Positions 60,551 through 64,000 of a stretch of 64,000 nucleotides of DNA are shown here, piece after piece; the stretch's first letter is position 1; each line of letters begins with the position of its first letter. The notes below the pieces were generated by a model that saw only the letters and a program-made list of their open reading frames with translations, was not told the DNA's origin and did no database searches. The position numbers and the translations under genes are program-made. Location: the NCBI GenBank assembly GCA_045594065.1, contig JAZNXU010000004.1:30743-94742 (forward strand), given 5' to 3'. This stretch comes from SIG565 sp045594065. GTDB lineage: Bacteria > Bacillota > Clostridia > Oscillospirales > Acutalibacteraceae.

Positions 60551-61425
60551 CACTTAAAAACCTCACTAATTATTCCGTTTTCCAAATCTTTAATGTTGTA
60601 GATATGTTCCATAACATCAAAGGTTTCTTCAAGGTTGTTTCGAGCACTTGTCCAACCTTTGCCATCCGTAAACCAAACGAATGTGAATCCGTCAATTTCT
60701 TCGGTTTCCCAAGCAAGAGTTTTATAACTACGTGCAGTTTCATTCAATTTACTGCCACCGCTACCATAGAAATTGGTTTCAATTCCATAAATCATATTAG
60801 GTGTCTTAACTACAAAGTCGAAACGTTTTTCCATTTTGCCTTGATTTGAGATGGCAGATAAGTCAATATTCCATTTATTTGTTATCTGATGGATATACAT
60901 TTCTTTAAAGTAATTTACATCTTTAACGAAGCCGGCTTTCTGAATAAAGCTTTCAATCAAATCTTCCATTAAGTGTCCACCGCGATTTTTACGACCATTA
61001 GAATCGAGTCCTGTTTCGACACCGGTTGCGTAATCAACCAAATTATTTACAATATGGTTTTCCAATAAATCAAATAATCCGGTTTCGCGCATAAAATATT
61101 TATATCTTTCATAATGAGCATGGCTATTAGGCGGATACTTCCCAAAATCGAATTGGAACAAGTATCCACCGTTTTCATCTTGACAGTATATTTCATTTGC
61201 TCTAACCGCTAAGAGCAGAGGGATACTCTTTAATACTTCAGGATATTTTCTCATCAAATTCTCAAAATCTGCTTCGATGTTTTTAGAGCCGATTAATGAA
61301 TTTAAAATATTAAGTTCAACTTTGATGCTATCTACATTTCGATGAACTTTTTCAAAATCTATGTAATAACCATAATCGGCAATACTATCACGAAAGCCTG
61401 ATAACCATTCGTTGAAATTTCTCAT
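60550..61425 (-). CDS. DpnII-family type II restriction endonuclease (GATC)
   Basis: 291 residues. From memory it matches R.DpnII closely: NFNEWLSGFRDSIADYGYY near the start, SLIGSKNIEADF, NLVDYATGVETGLDSNGRKN, and the active region KRFDFVVK...GIETNFYGSGGSKLNETARS, where Asp and Glu bind metal. DpnII cuts unmethylated GATC, matching the Dam-class methylase in the same operon. GAGGAA before ATG; 11 bases after the Mrr-like gene. Confidence 0.93.
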   Translation of the reverse strand: MRNFNEWLSGFRDSIADYGYYIDFEKVHRNVDSIKVELNILNSLIGSKNIEADFENLMRKYPEVLKSIPLLLAVRANEIYCQDENGGYLFQFDFGKYPPNSHAHYERYKYFMRETGLFDLLENHIVNNLVDYATGVETGLDSNGRKNRGGHLMEDLIESFIQKAGFVKDVNYFKEMYIHQITNKWNIDLSAISNQGKMEKRFDFVVKTPNMIYGIETNFYGSGGSKLNETARSYKTLAWETEEIDGFTFVWFTDGKGWTSARNNLEETFDVMEHIYNIKDLENGIISEVFK

Positions 61426-61436
61426 ACAATTTTCCT

Positions 61437-62279
61437 CTACTCAATTACTATAATGAATTTGTCATCTGCAATTTTCCATTTGGACTTTTTCTGAATAAAT
61501 GAATTATCGTTATTGATCAAACCACAATCTTTATAAATTTGGGTTATGCCACCAATATACCTATGAGCTTTGTCCAAGTTAAGCGTTTGAAGTTGTCCGT
61601 TGATTTCTACTTTTATAGTCGTATCAGAGTCACTAATAGAGTTTTTAATTATTTGCGGAATTATCAAAATTCTTGCACGTATATCGTTTGCTGTAATATT
61701 GCGTTCTACTAAATATTCTTCGCTACTATTAGAGGTGCTTTGGTTCAACCGAGTACACTGTGTCAAAATATTTTTCAACATATCTTCATCAAAAACAGGT
61801 CGATAAGAAAACGCTATTCCATTGTCTATGCACATATTCAACAATGTTTTTCCGTCTATTAAGATTGTCGGCATATTAGGATTGCTTTCCGCTTCTTTTA
61901 TAGCACCTTTAGTAAAAGAAGATGTCGTTATAAACACATTAATATAATTGTTGTTCAAAACATTTCCTTGTTTATCTCGTTTAGTCGCGCCCTTTAAATC
62001 ACGTATTTCTTTAGCTTTTACTTTATTGGTGGCTTGGTATCTTTTTGCCTGAACATAATAGTTCATCGCATCTAAACCTTGCGGATCAATTCCCGCTTTA
62101 GAACAGGTTAAATCAATTCCGTTATCACCAACATATTTTGTGGTAACTACCTCCTGAAAACCAATTTCCTTGAAGAAATAATTTAAAAAAAGCTCGAAAT
62201 CCCTACCTGTTACAAAAGATTGATAAAGTTTATCAATGTAATTCTTTTCTTCTGATACTGATAATTCTAAATATGTCAT
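61437..62279 (-). CDS. Mrr-like restriction endonuclease
   Basis: 280 residues. An Mrr-type PD-(D/E)xK domain (about 20-155) has GRDFELFLNYFFKEIGFQ, the catalytic GDNGIDLTC and YYVQAKRY (D...QxK). Mrr enzymes often cut methylated DNA or link to a restriction system. A C-terminal part (about 170-280) is of unknown fold. ATG 62279 is 11 bases after AAGGAG. Its presence beside a DpnII pair is unusual. Confidence 0.82.
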   Translation of the reverse strand: MTYLELSVSEEKNYIDKLYQSFVTGRDFELFLNYFFKEIGFQEVVTTKYVGDNGIDLTCSKAGIDPQGLDAMNYYVQAKRYQATNKVKAKEIRDLKGATKRDKQGNVLNNNYINVFITTSSFTKGAIKEAESNPNMPTILIDGKTLLNMCIDNGIAFSYRPVFDEDMLKNILTQCTRLNQSTSNSSEEYLVERNITANDIRARILIIPQIIKNSISDSDTTIKVEINGQLQTLNLDKAHRYIGGITQIYKDCGLINNDNSFIQKKSKWKIADDKFIIVIE

Positions 62280-62294
62280 GCCGCTATACACTCC

Positions 62295-63365
62295 TTAAAA
62301 ATTACTAATAAGCAATTCTTTTATTTTACCTCTGGATGCACCCTTGCTGTTAATCATCCTGTTTGCCTCAACACGATTAATATTATGCTTTGCATAAATA
62401 TCATCAAAGAAATTATCTTCGGCATTTGTGTTTTTGGGATCAGAATTACTGATAATTATTTTGGCACCTTTTTTATCCATCTCATCAACAAATTTGGCAA
62501 GTTCGATTTGTTCGACATCATTAAAAAGGTTTTCTGTATATGCTGTAAAACTTGCTGTATCGGTTATCGGTCTGTAAGGTGGATCAAAATACACGAAAGT
62601 ATTTTCATCAATGAAGTTTGCCGACTCCCTATAATCGCCACAAACGATAGTAACCTTCTGCAATTTTTCTGACACTGCGCGAAGATTCTTTTCATCACAA
62701 ATCATAGGATTTTTATATGCTCCCATTGGAACATTGAAGAGACCTTTTTTATTTACGCGGAACAGCCCGTTAAAACAAGTTTTATTTAAAAATATCATTA
62801 AAGCCGCTTTTTCTATGTTTTCTTTTGTATCGCCGTTGACTTTTAGGTCATTAAATCTATCTCGTTTTTCTGCATAATAAGATTTTCGCTTTTCTGCATC
62901 TAATGGAAGAAAGTCATTTTGTAATGTATAAAGCGTTTCAATTAAATCATTAACATTATCACGGACTATTGTATATGTATTGATAAGTTCAATATTGATA
63001 TCGCTAATATAAAAATTTTTTAAATCATATTTTGCAAGGATATCAAATAAAACTGCGCCACCGCCAACAAAGGGTTCTGCATATTTTGTTATTTCGTTAT
63101 TAAACGGATAATATTTTTGAATTTCGTGAAGCAGTTGTCCTTTTCCTCCCGCCCATTTTAAAAAGGGTTTAACCGTTTTTTCGGCAGTTGTATTATATCG
63201 TAAACTTCTTGCATCTTCGGGCTTTTTAGCATCAATAGGAATTATCCACATATTCCCAAGAGTTGCAACGTTTGTTATACGGTTTTCTTTACATAAAGTT
63301 AAAACTCGTCTATGTGATATATTCCATTTTTCAGCAGCTTCGCTTGCAGTCATATACGACAACAA
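62295..63365 (-). CDS. HTH-fused Dam/DpnM-class adenine-N6 methyltransferase
   Basis: 356 residues. An N-terminal helix-turn-helix (about 5-45; MTASEAAEKWNISHRRVLTL and a wing-like WIIPIDAKKP) of MerR/excisionase kind is joined to a D12-class methylase with FLKWAGGKGQLL, PFVGGGAVLFD and the catalytic DPPYRP. The expected product is G-m6A-TC, protecting against the DpnII-like enzyme. Start TTG 63365, nine bases after AAGGAT, is likely; ATG 63353 is an alternative. First gene of the operon. Confidence 0.9.
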   Translation of the reverse strand: MLSYMTASEAAEKWNISHRRVLTLCKENRITNVATLGNMWIIPIDAKKPEDARSLRYNTTAEKTVKPFLKWAGGKGQLLHEIQKYYPFNNEITKYAEPFVGGGAVLFDILAKYDLKNFYISDINIELINTYTIVRDNVNDLIETLYTLQNDFLPLDAEKRKSYYAEKRDRFNDLKVNGDTKENIEKAALMIFLNKTCFNGLFRVNKKGLFNVPMGAYKNPMICDEKNLRAVSEKLQKVTIVCGDYRESANFIDENTFVYFDPPYRPITDTASFTAYTENLFNDVEQIELAKFVDEMDKKGAKIIISNSDPKNTNAEDNFFDDIYAKHNINRVEANRMINSKGASRGKIKELLISNF

Positions 63366-63389
63366 CTAAATCACATCCTTATATGTATG

Positions 63390-63418
63390 ATTATATTCCA
63401 AAACTGGAATAAAAGCAA
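63390..63418 (-). promoter_or_regulatory. R-M operon promoter with palindromic operator
   Basis: On the minus strand TTGCTT (63413-63418), 17 bases, TATAAT (63390-63395). The spacer is nearly filled by the perfect inverted repeat ATTCCA-N4-TGGAAT (63395-63410), well placed for repression. The HTH part of the first-gene methylase is a natural candidate to bind it. Confidence 0.75.
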
Positions 63419-63481
63419 TACCAAAATTGATAAAATATGTCTTTATATTATTCGAGAAAAATATTTCGGGTGCCGAAAAAA

Positions 63482-63513
63482 AGAACTCCCGACCTATATA
63501 CAGTCGGAAGTTC
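63482..63513 (-). terminator. tRNA-Leu terminator
   Basis: On the minus strand an 11-bp stem GAACTTCCGAC / GTCGGGAGTTC (one G-T pair) begins two bases after the tRNA CCA and is followed by TTTTTTTCGG. Confidence 0.88.
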
Positions 63514-63515
63514 AG

Positions 63516-63602
63516 TGGTGCCGGTGGCGGGACTCGAACCCGCACGATGTCGCCACCAACGGATTTTGAGTCCGTCACGTCTACCAATTCCATCACACCG
63601 GC
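63516..63602 (-). tRNA. tRNA-Leu (anticodon CAA)
   Basis: 87 bases including an encoded CCA. Acceptor stem GCCGGTG / CACCGGC, anticodon loop CTCAAAA (CAA, reading UUG), a long class II variable arm and the T-loop GGTTCGAGTCC. Its 3' end is duplicated 4.3 kb away at 59239-59250, marking a probable insertion site. Confidence 0.96.
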
Positions 63603-63699
63603 AAGTGCGGTGTTTATTATACATGAAAAAAAACTCTTTGGCAAGAGCATAAATGCGATTCAGATGCAAAATAAACCTCCTGTCGGAAGCTTTTCCGTT

Positions 63700-64000
63700 T
63701 CATTTGATCCGCTCCTGCACCAAGTACCGGATCAAACGGGCAGAGGCCCCCTGATGCTTTCGGCCCCGCATCGTGGTCAGAAAAATATTTCGGCTGTATC
63801 CCTCCCCGGGCAACTCTGCGCGGTTAATTCGCTCATTTCTCAAAAATGCGTCCGACCATGGAATCATTGCGTATCCAAAGCCATACTCCACCATGGACAC
63901 AATGGCGTTCTCATTGGGACACCGGAACGCGAATCTAAGCCGAATATTCTCTTTTCGGGCAATTTCAGACAGCAAGTCGGATCGTAGCCATGTCGTTCTG
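63700..64000 (-). CDS. LysR-type regulator, C-terminal fragment (runs off window)
   Basis: About 99 residues open to the window edge, ending at 63700. The segment ENAIVSMVEYGFGYAMIPW and LTTMRGR are typical of the effector-binding domain of LysR-type regulators; the DNA-binding part would lie beyond 64000. Base composition is richer in G+C than the rest (about half G+C by eye, locally over 60 per cent), suggesting recent transfer or a contig-join issue. The 63603-63699 gap before it holds nothing I recognise. Confidence 0.7.
   Translation of the reverse strand, partial: RTTWLRSDLLSEIARKENIRLRFAFRCPNENAIVSMVEYGFGYAMIPWSDAFLRNERINRAELPGEGYSRNIFLTTMRGRKHQGASARLIRYLVQERIK

Noticed and set aside
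59239..63602. Prophage or integrative element with its own integrase
   Set aside because: No integrase, excisionase, portal or conjugation gene is visible; only R-M genes and one small peptide. Island status rests on the tRNA repeat alone.
63427..63987. A 186-residue plus-strand ORF across the tRNA
   Set aside because: It is the antisense reading of tRNA-Leu (the AGGGTRTRT-type peptide is a known false ORF) joined to antisense of the LysR fragment.
1..64000. CRISPR arrays, rRNA genes, complete IS elements
   Set aside because: No regularly spaced repeats, rRNA sequence or transposase ORF were found.

Overview
The window reads as chromosome of a low-GC, Gram-positive, spore-forming, fermentative anaerobe, most likely a gut Clostridia of the Oscillospirales/Ruminococcaceae type. 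That placement is inference. The signs are spoIIP and gpr, a six-gene rnf operon, pyruvate formate-lyase, a type III glutamine synthetase, a T-box before pheST, a Gram-positive LexA operator, and frequent TTG starts behind strong AGGAGG-like ribosome sites. No taxonomic marker gene lies in the window.

Layout. 1-6320: phosphate uptake and sensing (pstS end, pstCAB, phoU, phoB-like, phoR-like). 6383-7930: a HAD phosphatase, ung and a small membrane ORF. 7936-12968: leftward rnfCDGEAB behind a promoter whose -10 lies at the centre of an 11-bp inverted repeat. 13097-14743: a phosphoglucosamine-mutase-type enzyme fused to an N-terminal Xre helix-turn-helix. 14917-17145: a HAD hydrolase and a surface protein. 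17258-20359: pyruvate formate-lyase encoded in two pieces (core, then a separate 80-residue glycyl-radical domain) followed by pflA. 20527-31242: PAP2 and ABC/FtsX-like proteins, ligA, an orphan gene, glycan-priming enzymes, a D,D-carboxypeptidase and a phosphoesterase. 31306-34474: a zinc-ribbon/PASTA pseudokinase and an NSS transporter. 34478-38510: T-box-controlled pheST and an IreB-family gene. 38524-43063: an SGNH hydrolase, a NodB-like deacetylase, a GH78-like rhamnosidase and an SPFH protein. 43166-49579: a reduced LCP-like protein, glnN and an asymmetric heterodimeric ABC exporter. 49660-53960: spoIIP, gpr, rpsT, an Mrp-type ATPase and an S1 protein. 54038-57444: queT behind a candidate preQ1 riboswitch, iscS-iscU, and lexA-rnhA under an SOS box. 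57445-59095: a split TSUP permease and a frameshifted deacetylase.

59239-63602 is the most clearly accessory part. A restriction-modification cluster (HTH-Dam methylase, Mrr-like nuclease, DpnII-like nuclease, second methylase) lies beside tRNA-Leu(CAA). A 12-bp copy of the tRNA 3' end, followed by its own terminator, lies at the other edge, as expected of an island inserted at the tRNA. Inside the island a tiny convergent unit has a perfect consensus promoter, two CACA-N6-TGTG palindromes 40 bp apart, a folded leader, a 39-residue basic peptide and a terminator.

The last 300 bases hold a truncated LysR-type regulator gene in visibly more GC-rich DNA. The most unusual items are the Xre-GlmM fusion, the split pyruvate formate-lyase, the tRNA-anchored R-M island with its small peptide unit, and a possible -1 frameshift site in a deacetylase. 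All functional statements come from reading motifs; no database search was possible.
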